A DNA stretch of 64,000 nt from Dyella kyungheensis (GTDB taxonomy: Bacteria > Pseudomonadota > Gammaproteobacteria > Xanthomonadales > Rhodanobacteraceae): NCBI RefSeq assembly GCF_016905005.1, contig NZ_JADIKC010000004.1:248001-312000 (forward strand). The letters run 5' to 3'. A program made the translations under genes and the position numbers. The notes beneath the pieces were generated by a model that was not told the origin of the DNA, made no database searches, and worked only from the letters and a program-made list of their open reading frames with translations. Shown piece after piece: positions 1-7,843 of the stretch (within the stretch, counting starts at the first letter, position 1; each line of letters opens with the position of its first letter).

Positions 1-78
1 GACATGCCGGGCACTCGGGGGTAAGTGCCTGCATGCTAACGGAAACACCGTAACAGGTTGTTGTAGGCGTCCGCGGAT
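1..78. other. Window edge, no gene recognised
   Basis: These bases lie downstream of the minus-strand M24 peptidase. I see no open frame, RNA gene or strong hairpin here; it could be the edge of a feature that continues outside the window. Confidence 0.4.
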
Positions 79-741
79 CTAGCCGAGGGTCAGCAGATCC
101 TCGTAAAAAGCGCCGTACGCTTCGGTCGGGTGAGCGATCTGGATTTCCAGGATCCACAGGCCATCGGCCGGACGCTCGCCGTACTCGCCCAGGTCGCCCG
201 CCTTGTGCACCGCATGGGGAAAGTCGCTGACGCGATGCCCCTTGATCTCATGGTTGAGGCGCCAGCCCATGGCCTGGGCCTGCTGCTCGGCGAACGCATA
301 CAGCGCCTCGCCGCTCAGGCCCTCGCGATGCCAGGCATTCGCGGTGACGCGGAAGAGTTCGCGGGCGGCCTCGGCGCAGGCCTGCTGCTGGGGTGCGTGG
401 CCAATCACGAAGGTGTCGCCGACATCGCCTTCGTGGCCTTCGAACACCAGCCCGAGGTCGATGAAGTAGATGTCGTTCTCGCCCAGCCTGACCGGCTCGG
501 AGCGCTCGCGGTAGGTCTTGGTGGTGTTGCTGCCGATGCGGATGATCACCGGGTGCCACAGCCGCTCCATGCCCAGCGCGGCGAACACCTCGGCGGCTTC
601 GGCCTTCGCCTCGTCTTCGCTGATGCCCGGGCGCATGCGCTCGCGGATGCCGTGCAGGGCGGCCCAGCTGCGTTCGCGTGCATGCAGCATGTGTTGGCGG
701 TCGAAGCGGCCGCCGACCGCTTCCTGGTGAACGGTGTTCAT
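79..741 (-). CDS. M24 family metallopeptidase (Xaa-Pro aminopeptidase-like)
   Basis: A 220-residue protein with the pita-bread fold signatures of the methionine aminopeptidase / prolidase family. The candidate dinuclear metal ligands are all visible: D95 and D106 in the stretch around IDLGLVFEGHEGDVGD, H169 in KGHRVSDFPH (with H176 as the catalytic-type His), E199 in LEIQI and E214 near the C-terminus. It is shorter than full prolidases (over 400 residues) because it has only the catalytic domain, and it lacks a signal peptide, so it is probably cytoplasmic. Substrate cannot be told from sequence; a dipeptidase or an uncharacterised M24 hydrolase are the main options. It stands 16 bases downstream of the DUF1304 gene on the same strand and may be cotranscribed with it. 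Confidence 0.85.
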   Translation of the reverse strand: MNTVHQEAVGGRFDRQHMLHARERSWAALHGIRERMRPGISEDEAKAEAAEVFAALGMERLWHPVIIRIGSNTTKTYRERSEPVRLGENDIYFIDLGLVFEGHEGDVGDTFVIGHAPQQQACAEAARELFRVTANAWHREGLSGEALYAFAEQQAQAMGWRLNHEIKGHRVSDFPHAVHKAGDLGEYGERPADGLWILEIQIAHPTEAYGAFYEDLLTLG

Positions 742-757
742 GTGCGGACGAAGCGAC

Positions 758-1114
758 TCAGGAAAGCAGGACCAGGACCAGGCCCATCAGCGCAGGCAGC
801 GCCTGCACCCACAGCACCTTGCGGCTGGCGGTGAAGCCGCCGTACAGCCCGGCCAGCAGCACGCAGACCAGGAAGAACACCACGATAGGCCGTCCGGCCA
901 CGCCCTGCCACAAGCCCCAGAACAGGCCGGCGGCGAGGAAGCCGTTGTACAGGCCCTGGTTGGCTGCGAGCACCTTCGATTGCTGGGCGAACTCCTCGCT
1001 CAGGCCGAACGCGCGGCGGCCTGAGGGCTTGGTCCACAGGAACATCTCCAGCACCAGGAACCAGACGTGGAGCAGGGCGACGAGGGCGACAACGAGATGG
1101 GCGGTGACGTACAT
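758..1114 (-). CDS. DUF1304 family membrane protein
   Basis: A 118-residue integral membrane protein of the DUF1304 family, with four predicted hydrophobic helices (about residues 4-26, 50-70, 76-95 and 100-117). Typical family features are the N-terminal HVWFLVLEMFLW segment and the following amphipathic loop ending in NQGLYNGFLA. Family members are small inner-membrane proteins of unknown function. It lies directly upstream of the M24 peptidase gene in the same orientation, 16 bases apart, suggesting one transcript. Confidence 0.8.
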   Translation of the reverse strand: MYVTAHLVVALVALLHVWFLVLEMFLWTKPSGRRAFGLSEEFAQQSKVLAANQGLYNGFLAAGLFWGLWQGVAGRPIVVFFLVCVLLAGLYGGFTASRKVLWVQALPALMGLVLVLLS

Positions 1115-1324
1115 CGGCGGCGGCTGGCGGCAAGAGAGGCGGGCAGTGTTGCAGCCCCCGTGCGACGGGGCAATGCGCAGCTAACACTTCCGGCCAATGG
1201 GCGCAGTTCCGGGCGGGGCGTAGGGTCGAACGGCTGGGTCCGAAAGAACGGATCGCCCGCACGGCAGGGACGTCACACCAGGGGAGGGTCTGACCCGGTC
1301 ATTCCTATCTCTGGGAGTCATGCC

Positions 1325-2116
1325 ATGAACAAGCCACTCTGTGCAGGCCTGTGCCTGCTTCTGCTGTTTCCGCTTGCCGCGCTGGCCGATGGACCGTTCG
1401 ACGGCACCTGGAAGGTCGACATGAGCAAGGTGCAGATGCCCAAGAAGCCCGACGTGCTTCTGCTCAAGGACGGCATGTACGACTGCAAGACCTGCGTGCC
1501 GCCGGTGAGCGTCAAGGCCGATGGGCAGGACCACGCGGTCAGCGGGCATCCGTACCTCGATTCGATCGCCGTGCAGGTGGTGGATGCGCACACCGTCAAG
1601 GAAACCGACAAGAAGGGCGGCAAGGTCGTCGCCACCTCGACCACCACCGTGGCGCCCGACGGCAAGATGGCGAAGGTCGATTTCAGCGACAGCAGCAACT
1701 CCAGCGGCGCGCCGGTCACCGGCAGTGCCGAGCTCAAACAGGTGGCTGCCGGTCCGGCCGGTGCGCATGCGATATCGGGCTCCTGGCTCACCGCTGGCAT
1801 GGCCAACATGTCCGACAACGCCACCGAGATCACCTTCAAGGAAGAGGGCGGCACGCTCAACATGAGCGCGCCGACGGGCCAGTCCTATGCCGCGAAGCTG
1901 GACGGCACCGAGGCGCCGTACAAGGGCGACCCCGGCATCAACAGCGTGACGGTGAAGAAGACCGGCGCGCATTCGATGGTGGAAACGGACAAGCGCGACG
2001 GCAAGGTCGTGGCCGTGCTTACCTCCACCGTATCGGCGGATGGAAAAACGATGGACGTCCATTTCGACGACAAGCTGCGCAATCGAACCATGCAATTTGT
2101 CGCGGTTAAGCAGTGA
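1325..2116 (+). CDS. Secreted protein of unknown function with an internal duplication
   Basis: A 263-residue protein with a clear signal peptide (MNKPLCAGLCLLLLFPLAALA, cleavage near residue 21). The start was chosen for the signal peptide and a GGGAG ribosome binding site nine bases upstream. The mature part contains two similar halves: VQVVDAHTVKETDKKGGKVV in the first is echoed by SVTVKKTGAHSMVETDKRDGKVV in the second, each followed by a TTTV/TSTVS-ADGK stretch. The pair C-KTC near residue 58-61 could form a disulfide. The repeated beta-rich units suggest a periplasmic or outer-membrane associated domain; I do not recognise a named family. The gene appears to be transcribed alone. Confidence 0.7.
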   Translation: MNKPLCAGLCLLLLFPLAALADGPFDGTWKVDMSKVQMPKKPDVLLLKDGMYDCKTCVPPVSVKADGQDHAVSGHPYLDSIAVQVVDAHTVKETDKKGGKVVATSTTTVAPDGKMAKVDFSDSSNSSGAPVTGSAELKQVAAGPAGAHAISGSWLTAGMANMSDNATEITFKEEGGTLNMSAPTGQSYAAKLDGTEAPYKGDPGINSVTVKKTGAHSMVETDKRDGKVVAVLTSTVSADGKTMDVHFDDKLRNRTMQFVAVKQ

Positions 2117-2274
2117 TGTCGACCTTCGTGCCCGGGCCCAAGCCAGCCCGGGCACGGGTTTTTGGGTGGTTGCAGCTGTAACAGTCGCTTTTCGTCGAAA
2201 AATGTCGATGGCTAGATGCATAGACGTTTAGACGTCTATTGACACGATGGCTTGCGGTCGTTAGATTCCCCTTT

Positions 2275-2389
2275 ACTCATCGAGACCGGCGGAGGGACAG
2301 GCCCTTTGAAGCCGGGGCAACCTGCGGAACCCTTCCGCGACGGTGCCAATTCCTGCGGCAGCGCTTCGGGCGCAAGCCGCGAGATGAGG
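2275..2389 (+). promoter_or_regulatory. SAM-I (S-box) riboswitch
   Basis: The leader of the methionine operon matches the S-box aptamer. P1 is formed by CTCATC (2276-2281) with GATGAG (2383-2388). The conserved kink-turn and core GGAGGGAC (2291-2298), GGCCC then TTTGAAGCC and GGGGCAACC follow. After a P3 hairpin (TGCGGAA/TTCCGCG) comes the invariant GGTGCCAATTCC (2342-2353), and P4 is closed by a TTCGGG-type loop. It binds S-adenosylmethionine and shuts off downstream expression. Position (about 90 bases before metX) and the downstream genes fit exactly. Confidence 0.93.
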
Positions 2390-2429
2390 GCAAACCAGCA
2401 CCACCGCGCCTCGCGCCGGTCGTGCCTTG

Positions 2430-2471
2430 CTCTCCCCTCCGGTCCGCAGGTCGATGCCGACCGGAGAAGAG
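2430..2471 (+). promoter_or_regulatory. Hairpin covering the metX ribosome binding site (putative expression platform)
   Basis: CTCCGGTC (2437-2444) pairs perfectly with GACCGGAG (2459-2466). The stem can be extended by CTCT (2430-2433) with AGAG (2468-2471) across a small internal loop. The right arm contains the GGAG ribosome binding site of metX, whose ATG is at 2476. No U-tract follows, so this looks like a translational rather than a transcriptional off-switch of the upstream riboswitch. In the absence of SAM the freed P1 strand GAGGG (2386-2390) could compete for CCCTC (2435-2439). The pairing is seen; the mechanism is inferred. Confidence 0.6.
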
Positions 2472-2475
2472 CCAG

Positions 2476-3504
2476 ATGTCCAGCCAGCCGCAACCCATCC
2501 CGCCCGCCGTGCCCGCTTCCGCCGCGGTCATCGGCAGCATGCGGCCGGACCTCACCACCCAGCGCTGCAGCCGCCGTGTGCTGATCCGCCCCAAGTACGG
2601 CAGCGCGCCGTGCGAGCTGGAAGTGAGCTACCTGTGGTGCGGCGCGCCGGACGCGCCCACGGTCATCGTGCAGGGCGGCATCTCGGCCACCCGCGACGTG
2701 GTGACGCTGGATGGCGAAGCCTCCGCCGGCTGGTGGCAGGCCCAGGTGGGCGCCGGCCAGCCGCTGGACCTTGACCGCTTCCGTGTGCTTTCGATCGACT
2801 GGATCACCCCGGCCGACCTCGGGGGCGTGCAGGCGGTGTCCAGCGAAGACCAGGCCGACGCACTCGCCGCCTTGGTGGAAGCGTTGGGCATCGGCCGCGT
2901 GCACGCCTTCATCGGTTCGTCCTATGGCGCGATGGTGGCGCTGGCCTTCGCGGCCCGTCATCCCTATGCGCTGGGTCGCCTGGTGTTGCTGGCGGGCGCG
3001 CATCGCCCGCACCCGCTGGCCACGGCGCAGCGCTCGGTCCAGCGCGGCATCGTGCGGCTGGGGCAGGCCAGCGGCCAATCCGATCAGGCGCTGGCGCTGG
3101 CCCGCCAGCTGGCCATGACCACCTATCGCGGCAGCGAGGAATTCGCCCGGCGCTTCACGGCCGCGCCGGAATATCGCGACGGCCGCTTCCATTTCCCGGT
3201 CGAGGACTATCTGGAACATGCCGGTCGCCGCTTCGTCGAGCGTTTCGACGTCGAGCGCTTCCTTGCCTTGTCCGAGTCTATCGACCTGCACGATGTGACG
3301 CCGGAGCAGGTGGCCGCGCCCGCCACGCTGATCGGCTTCCCGTCCGACCGGCTGGTGCCGCTGGCCGACCTGTGCGAGCTGCAGCGTCGCCTGCATGGCC
3401 CGGCCACGCTCGAAGTGGTCGAGTCGCCCTACGGCCACGACGCCTTCCTCAAGGAAACCGACCGCCTCGCGCCGCTGCTGCGCGACGCGCTGGCCGGTTG
3501 TTGA
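2476..3504 (+). CDS. metX: Homoserine O-acyltransferase, MetX family
   Basis: A 342-residue alpha/beta-hydrolase-fold acyltransferase that activates homoserine with an acyl group as the first committed step of methionine synthesis. The nucleophile elbow is G-S-S-Y-G with S149; D291 (FPSDRLVP) and H321 (YGHDAF) complete the triad. The elbow differs from the usual GGSMGG of textbook MetX. Xanthomonadales relatives of MetX are reported to use succinyl-CoA, and some act on serine, so acetyl versus succinyl and homoserine versus serine cannot be fixed here. Context (metB and hom directly downstream, S-box upstream) argues for homoserine. The ATG was chosen because it follows GGAGAAG and follows the riboswitch; the longer open frame would run through the aptamer. 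Confidence 0.88.
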   Translation: MSSQPQPIPPAVPASAAVIGSMRPDLTTQRCSRRVLIRPKYGSAPCELEVSYLWCGAPDAPTVIVQGGISATRDVVTLDGEASAGWWQAQVGAGQPLDLDRFRVLSIDWITPADLGGVQAVSSEDQADALAALVEALGIGRVHAFIGSSYGAMVALAFAARHPYALGRLVLLAGAHRPHPLATAQRSVQRGIVRLGQASGQSDQALALARQLAMTTYRGSEEFARRFTAAPEYRDGRFHFPVEDYLEHAGRRFVERFDVERFLALSESIDLHDVTPEQVAAPATLIGFPSDRLVPLADLCELQRRLHGPATLEVVESPYGHDAFLKETDRLAPLLRDALAGC

Positions 3505-3539
3505 CCCGATTCATAAGCATCACGCACGGAGATTTGAGC

Positions 3540-4730
3540 ATGAGCGACACCCCCAGCCCCTTCACCCGCGCCGTGCGCGCCGGCATCGAAACGGACACCC
3601 AGCACGGCGCCGTGGTGCCGCCGCTGCATCTGTCCACCAACTATGCGTTCACCGGGCTGGGCGGCAAGCGTGCCTACGACTATTCGCGCAGCGGCAATCC
3701 CACGCGCGATCTGCTCGGCGATGCATTGGCCGAGTTGGAGCAGGGCGCGGGCGCCGTGGTGACGGCCAGCGGCATGGCGGCGGTGGCGCTGGCGCTGGAA
3801 CTGGTGCCGGCCGGATCGCTGGTGCTGGCCGCGCACGATTGCTATGGCGGTACCTGGCGCCTGCTCGATGCGTGGGCGAAGAAGGGCCGCTTCCAGGTGA
3901 AGTTCGTCGACCTCACCCATGCCCACACGCTGGCCGAAGGCCTCGCGCTGAAGCCGTCGCTGGTATGGGTGGAGACGCCTTCCAATCCGCTGCTGCGCAT
4001 CACCGACATCCGTCACGTGGCGCAGGCGGCTCACGCGGTGGGCGCGCTGGTGGTGGTGGACAACACCTTCCTCTCGCCGGCCCTGCAGCAACCGCTGGCC
4101 CTGGGCGCCGACGTGGTGGTGCACTCGACCACCAAGTACATCAACGGCCATAGCGACGTGGTGGGCGGCGCCGTGGTGGCGCGCGATGCGGCCGTGGCCG
4201 AACAGTTGAAGTGGTGGGGCAATTGCAACGGCCTCACCGGTGCGCCGTTCGACAGCTTCCTCACCCTGCGTGGCCTGCGCACCTTGAACGTGCGCCTGCG
4301 CCAGCATCAGGAAAATGCCGTGCGCATCGCCGAACGTCTGGACGGCCATGCGGCAGTTCACAAGGTGTATTACCCCGGCCTCGAAAACCATGTCGGCCAC
4401 GCGCTCGCTGCGCGTCAGCAGCAGGGTTTTGGCGCCATGCTGAGCTTCGAGCTGGAAGGTAGTGAAGATCAGGTGGCGGCCTTCGTCGATGGCCTGCATT
4501 ACTTCTCGCTGGCCGAGTCGCTCGGTGGCGTGGAAAGCCTGGTGGCACATCCCGCCTCGATGACGCATGCCTCGATGGCGCCCGAAGCCCGTCGCGCGGC
4601 CGGCATTGCTGACACGCTGCTGCGCCTGTCGGTGGGCATCGAAGATGGCGACGATCTGCTGCGCGACCTGGACGCGGCATTGCTGCGCGCCGAAGCCGTC
4701 AGCCAAGGCAAACGCCGGGTGCTTGCATGA
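3540..4730 (+). CDS. metB: Cystathionine gamma-synthase / O-acylhomoserine thiol-lyase (PLP enzyme)
   Basis: A 396-residue fold-type I PLP enzyme of the Cys/Met metabolism family. It joins O-acylhomoserine with cysteine to cystathionine (or with sulfide to homocysteine). The PLP lysine lies in HSTTKYINGHSD, the cofactor Asp in VVVDNTF, and the family landmarks YDYSRSGNPT and the C-terminal ESLGGVESLVAHPASMTH are intact. Length is normal. ATG is preceded by GGAG. It sits 35 bases after metX and overlaps hom by four bases (ATGA), so the three genes form one SAM-controlled operon. A cystathionine gamma-lyase or O-succinylhomoserine sulfhydrylase activity is not excluded by sequence. Confidence 0.9.
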   Translation: MSDTPSPFTRAVRAGIETDTQHGAVVPPLHLSTNYAFTGLGGKRAYDYSRSGNPTRDLLGDALAELEQGAGAVVTASGMAAVALALELVPAGSLVLAAHDCYGGTWRLLDAWAKKGRFQVKFVDLTHAHTLAEGLALKPSLVWVETPSNPLLRITDIRHVAQAAHAVGALVVVDNTFLSPALQQPLALGADVVVHSTTKYINGHSDVVGGAVVARDAAVAEQLKWWGNCNGLTGAPFDSFLTLRGLRTLNVRLRQHQENAVRIAERLDGHAAVHKVYYPGLENHVGHALAARQQQGFGAMLSFELEGSEDQVAAFVDGLHYFSLAESLGGVESLVAHPASMTHASMAPEARRAAGIADTLLRLSVGIEDGDDLLRDLDAALLRAEAVSQGKRRVLA

Positions 4731-5809
4731 GTGCGGTGCTGGCGGACACGGCGGGCGTATCGCAAGCGCGGACGTCGCCCACCATTGCTGCGGTACTGCT
4801 CGGCACCGGCGTGGTCGGTGGCGCCTTTCTCAAGCTGCTCAACACGCCGGCGGCGGCATCGATCCGGCTGGTGGGCGCAGCCAACTCACGCCGTCAGCAG
4901 ACGCAGGCCGAACCGCTGGCCGACCGCGCCTTGCGCGAAAAGCTGAAGACGCAGGGCGATGTACGCAACGATATCGCGCTGCTCGACGCGCTCGATGCGA
5001 ACGATGCGCCGCTGAAGGTGATCATCGACGCCACCGCGTGCGGCACGCTCGCCTCGCGTCATGCCGAGTGGCTGGCGCGCGGCTATCACGTGGTGACGGC
5101 CAACAAGTCGCTCGCTGGTGGCGATCTGCCGGGTTGGCGCGCGCTGCAGGCGGCGCTGGCGCAGGGCGGTCGCTATGGCGATTCGGCGACCGTGGGCGCC
5201 GGCCTGCCGGTGATCTCCACCTTGCGCCGCCTGCGCCATTGCGGCGATGCGCTGCTCACCCTGGAGGGCGTGTTTTCCGGCTCGCTGTCGTATCTGTTCA
5301 ACCACTACGACGGCAGCCAGCCGTTCTCCGCACTGCTGCGCCGGGCACGCGAGCTGGGTTATACCGAGCCCGATCCGCGCAGCGATCTGTCCGGCGAGGA
5401 CGTCGCGCGCAAGCTGCTGATCCTCGCGCGCTGCGCGGGCTTTGCGCTGCGCCCCGATGAAGTGGAAGTGGAGAGCCTGGTGCCGGGAAGCCTGCGCTCG
5501 CTCGACGTGGAGAGCTTTCTTTCGCGTCTGGAAGAACTCGACGAACCGCTTGCCACACGCTTCGCCGAAGCGAAGGCTCGCGGTGGCGCGCTACGTTTTC
5601 TTGCCCGTCTCAACCAGCGTGGCCGCGCACGCGTGGGCCTCGTCGAAGTGCCGGCCAATCATCCCGCCACGCGCCTCTACGGCACCGACAACCAGTTCGC
5701 GCTCAGTACCACCCGTTACAACACGCAGCCGCTGGTGATCCAGGGGCCGGGCGCAGGGCCGGAAGTGACGGCGCAGGCGTTGCTGGGGGATGTGCTGGCG
5801 CTGGTTTGA
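4727..5809 (+). CDS. hom: Homoserine dehydrogenase without ACT domain
   Basis: A 360-residue enzyme reducing aspartate semialdehyde to homoserine with NAD(P)H, the branch point to methionine and threonine. The Rossmann motif is GTGVVGGAF (about residues 26-34); the catalytic part includes TANKSLAGGDLPGW, GAGLPVISTLRRL, and GVFSGSLSYLFN, and the protein ends in the nucleotide-site motif QGPGAGPEVTAQALLGDVL. Many bacterial Hom proteins continue with an ACT domain for threonine feedback; this one stops before it. Start overlaps the metB stop (ATGA), implying translational coupling. Regulation probably comes mainly from the S-box leader. Confidence 0.92.
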   Translation: MSAVLADTAGVSQARTSPTIAAVLLGTGVVGGAFLKLLNTPAAASIRLVGAANSRRQQTQAEPLADRALREKLKTQGDVRNDIALLDALDANDAPLKVIIDATACGTLASRHAEWLARGYHVVTANKSLAGGDLPGWRALQAALAQGGRYGDSATVGAGLPVISTLRRLRHCGDALLTLEGVFSGSLSYLFNHYDGSQPFSALLRRARELGYTEPDPRSDLSGEDVARKLLILARCAGFALRPDEVEVESLVPGSLRSLDVESFLSRLEELDEPLATRFAEAKARGGALRFLARLNQRGRARVGLVEVPANHPATRLYGTDNQFALSTTRYNTQPLVIQGPGAGPEVTAQALLGDVLALV

Positions 5810-5825
5810 CTTTGTCGCAGGGTGT

Positions 5826-5886
5826 GTCGCGCGCAAGCGCGCTCTCACAAGGGTGACGCAACATTGTGGGAGCGCTTGCGCGCGAC
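5826..5886. repeat. REPIN-like palindrome pair, inverted arrangement
   Basis: Two inverted copies of the window's common REP unit: GTCGCGCGCAAGCGCGCTCTCACA (shown in two parts by its ends GTCGC and CTCACA) and TGTGGGAGCGCTTGCGCGCGAC in the opposite order to the other eight copies. It lies between hom and its terminator. Confidence 0.75.
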
Positions 5887-5907
5887 TGGCCTGCCGAATT
5901 GCGCCAA

Positions 5908-5943
5908 TAAAAAAACGCGCGGTGATGAGCCGCGCGTTTTTTC
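5908..5943. terminator. Bidirectional rho-independent terminator
   Basis: AAAAAACGCGCGG and CCGCGCGTTTTTT (near-perfect stem, loop TGATGAG region) lie between the converging hom operon and APC permease gene. The stem is GC-rich with A and T tracts on both sides, so it can stop transcription from both strands. Confidence 0.9.
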
Positions 5944-5961
5944 ATGACCTGCCGGTGGTGA

Positions 5962-7569
5962 TCAGTCGTGCCGGTGCGGATTGGCTTCCGCTTCCTCGAC
6001 CGACGGCGTGCGCCAGCCGGACTTCACGCCCCACACGTAGAACACCAGTCCAACCACGGCGACCACGGCAAGGTCCAGGCCATAGCTGAGGTAGCCCAGG
6101 CCGCCGAAATCGGTGCTTCCCGCATACGAGACCAGCGCCAGCGTCGGCAGATAAAAGATCAGCCACCACGCGCCCTTCAGCTGGCGGCCGAAGTCGTGCC
6201 ACTTCACCTTGGCCTGGTAATACAGGTACACCGGCAGCGCCACGACCATCAGCAGGATGATCTCGCCGGTGAGCGGCCAGCGTGCCCAGTACAACAGCTC
6301 GGTCGCCATGATGAAGGCGACACCGGCAAGGATCGGCAAGCCAGCGATGCGCAGCGGGCGATGCAGGTTCGGCGCGGTGCGTCGCAGCGTCATCGCGCTG
6401 ACCGGGCCGGTGAGATACGAAATGATGGTCGCTACCGAGATCACCGCGGCCAGCGTGCCCCAGCCGCGGAACTTGAACAGGAACAGGTAGGAAACGGCGA
6501 GGTTGAACCACATCGCCGGACGCGGCACGCCCCACTTGGCGTGCACGTTGCCGAGGATCTTCGGCAGGGTGCCGTTGCGCTCCATGCCGTAGATCATGCG
6601 CGCGGTGGTGGCGGTGTAGGTCATGCCGGTGCCGCTGGGGCTGATGAACGCATCCACGTACAGCAGCATGGCCAGCCAGTGCAGGTTGACGATGATGGCC
6701 AGCTCGGCGAACGGCGAGCGGAAATCGATGCCGTGCCAGCCGGCCTTGGCCAGCATGTCCGGCGGCACCGAACCCAGGTAGGCCACCTGCAGGATGATGT
6801 AGACCACGGTCGCCAGCAGGATCGAGCCGATCACCGCGAACGGAATGCTCTTGCCGGGATTGCGCGCTTCGCCCGCCAGATTCACCGGACTCTGGAAACC
6901 GTTGAAGCTGAAGACGATGCCCGCCGTGGCCACCGCGGTGAGCACTGCTGCAAAGTCGATGGCATGCGCATCGCCATGCACGCCGACCGAGAAGTTCTCG
7001 CTGTGGAAACCGCTGGCGATCAGGGCCAGGCCGGTGGCGGCCGGCACCACCAGCTTGAACACGGTGATCAGCGTGTTGGAGCGCGCGAACAGCTTCACGC
7101 TCCAGAAGTTGACCAGGAAGTAGATCAACACCAGCACGGCAGCGATGTACAGGCCGGGCAAGGTCAGCTCGCCATGGCCGTCGGGCATGTGCACATAGAG
7201 ATCCTGTGCCCACTTCCACGGCCACGAGGCCATGTACTGCACCGAAGCTTCCGCTTCCACCGGAATCACCGAGACGATTGCGATCCAGTTGGCCCATGCG
7301 CCGATGAAGCCCACCAGCGAACCGTGCGAATAGTGGCTGTAGCGCACCATGCCGCCGGACTCGGGAAACATGGCGCCCAGTTCGGCATAGGTCAGCGCGA
7401 TGGTCATGATGATGGCGGCGCCGAGCACCCAGGCCCAGACGGCGCCTGGACCGGCGAGGCCCGCCGCGCGCCATGCGCCAAACAGCCAGCCGGAGCCGAT
7501 GATCGAGCCCAGGCCGGTGAGCATCAGGGCGAACGGGCCGACGTCGCGGCGAATGGAGGATTGAGACAT
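5962..7569 (-). CDS. APC family amino acid permease
   Basis: A 535-residue integral membrane transporter of the amino acid-polyamine-organocation superfamily, with about 12 hydrophobic segments. The TM1 helix-break signature GLGSIIGSGWLFG (about residues 18-30) and the TM6 region FSFNGFQSPVNLAGEARNPGK are typical. The N-terminal MSQSSIRRDVGPFALMLTG start was preferred to an upstream extension of nearly 200 residues that is low-complexity and overlaps the divergent Sel1 gene. Substrate is not deducible; amino acid uptake is the likely role. It is monocistronic and shares the terminator at 5908-5943 with the hom operon. Confidence 0.85.
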   Translation of the reverse strand: MSQSSIRRDVGPFALMLTGLGSIIGSGWLFGAWRAAGLAGPGAVWAWVLGAAIIMTIALTYAELGAMFPESGGMVRYSHYSHGSLVGFIGAWANWIAIVSVIPVEAEASVQYMASWPWKWAQDLYVHMPDGHGELTLPGLYIAAVLVLIYFLVNFWSVKLFARSNTLITVFKLVVPAATGLALIASGFHSENFSVGVHGDAHAIDFAAVLTAVATAGIVFSFNGFQSPVNLAGEARNPGKSIPFAVIGSILLATVVYIILQVAYLGSVPPDMLAKAGWHGIDFRSPFAELAIIVNLHWLAMLLYVDAFISPSGTGMTYTATTARMIYGMERNGTLPKILGNVHAKWGVPRPAMWFNLAVSYLFLFKFRGWGTLAAVISVATIISYLTGPVSAMTLRRTAPNLHRPLRIAGLPILAGVAFIMATELLYWARWPLTGEIILLMVVALPVYLYYQAKVKWHDFGRQLKGAWWLIFYLPTLALVSYAGSTDFGGLGYLSYGLDLAVVAVVGLVFYVWGVKSGWRTPSVEEAEANPHRHD

Positions 7570-7843
7570 GCAGGTCCCCAGGTCAGTGAATCGGCGGGCC
7601 GCCTCCCGGGCGACACCATGGCGGCCGCCCCTGGGGGCGACACAAGGGGCGGATAATGACAGACCGGTCAGGGAACTGTCAGCCCGCCCGGGCGCGCAGG
7701 CCGTGGCGCAGCGCAACAGCCAGGTCATTGAATCGACGGTTGAAACAGTGTGCCGGGCGATCCGGCTCGCTCTGGCGTCTGGCAAATTGGCGTGGGCGGG
7801 GCGGACCGCTAGTATCGAGACTTCCCACAATGGGTGGCGCAGC

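Noticed and set aside
1-78. A tRNA or tmRNA end at the window edge
   Set aside because: No cloverleaf or CCA-bearing acceptor stem could be built from the visible bases.
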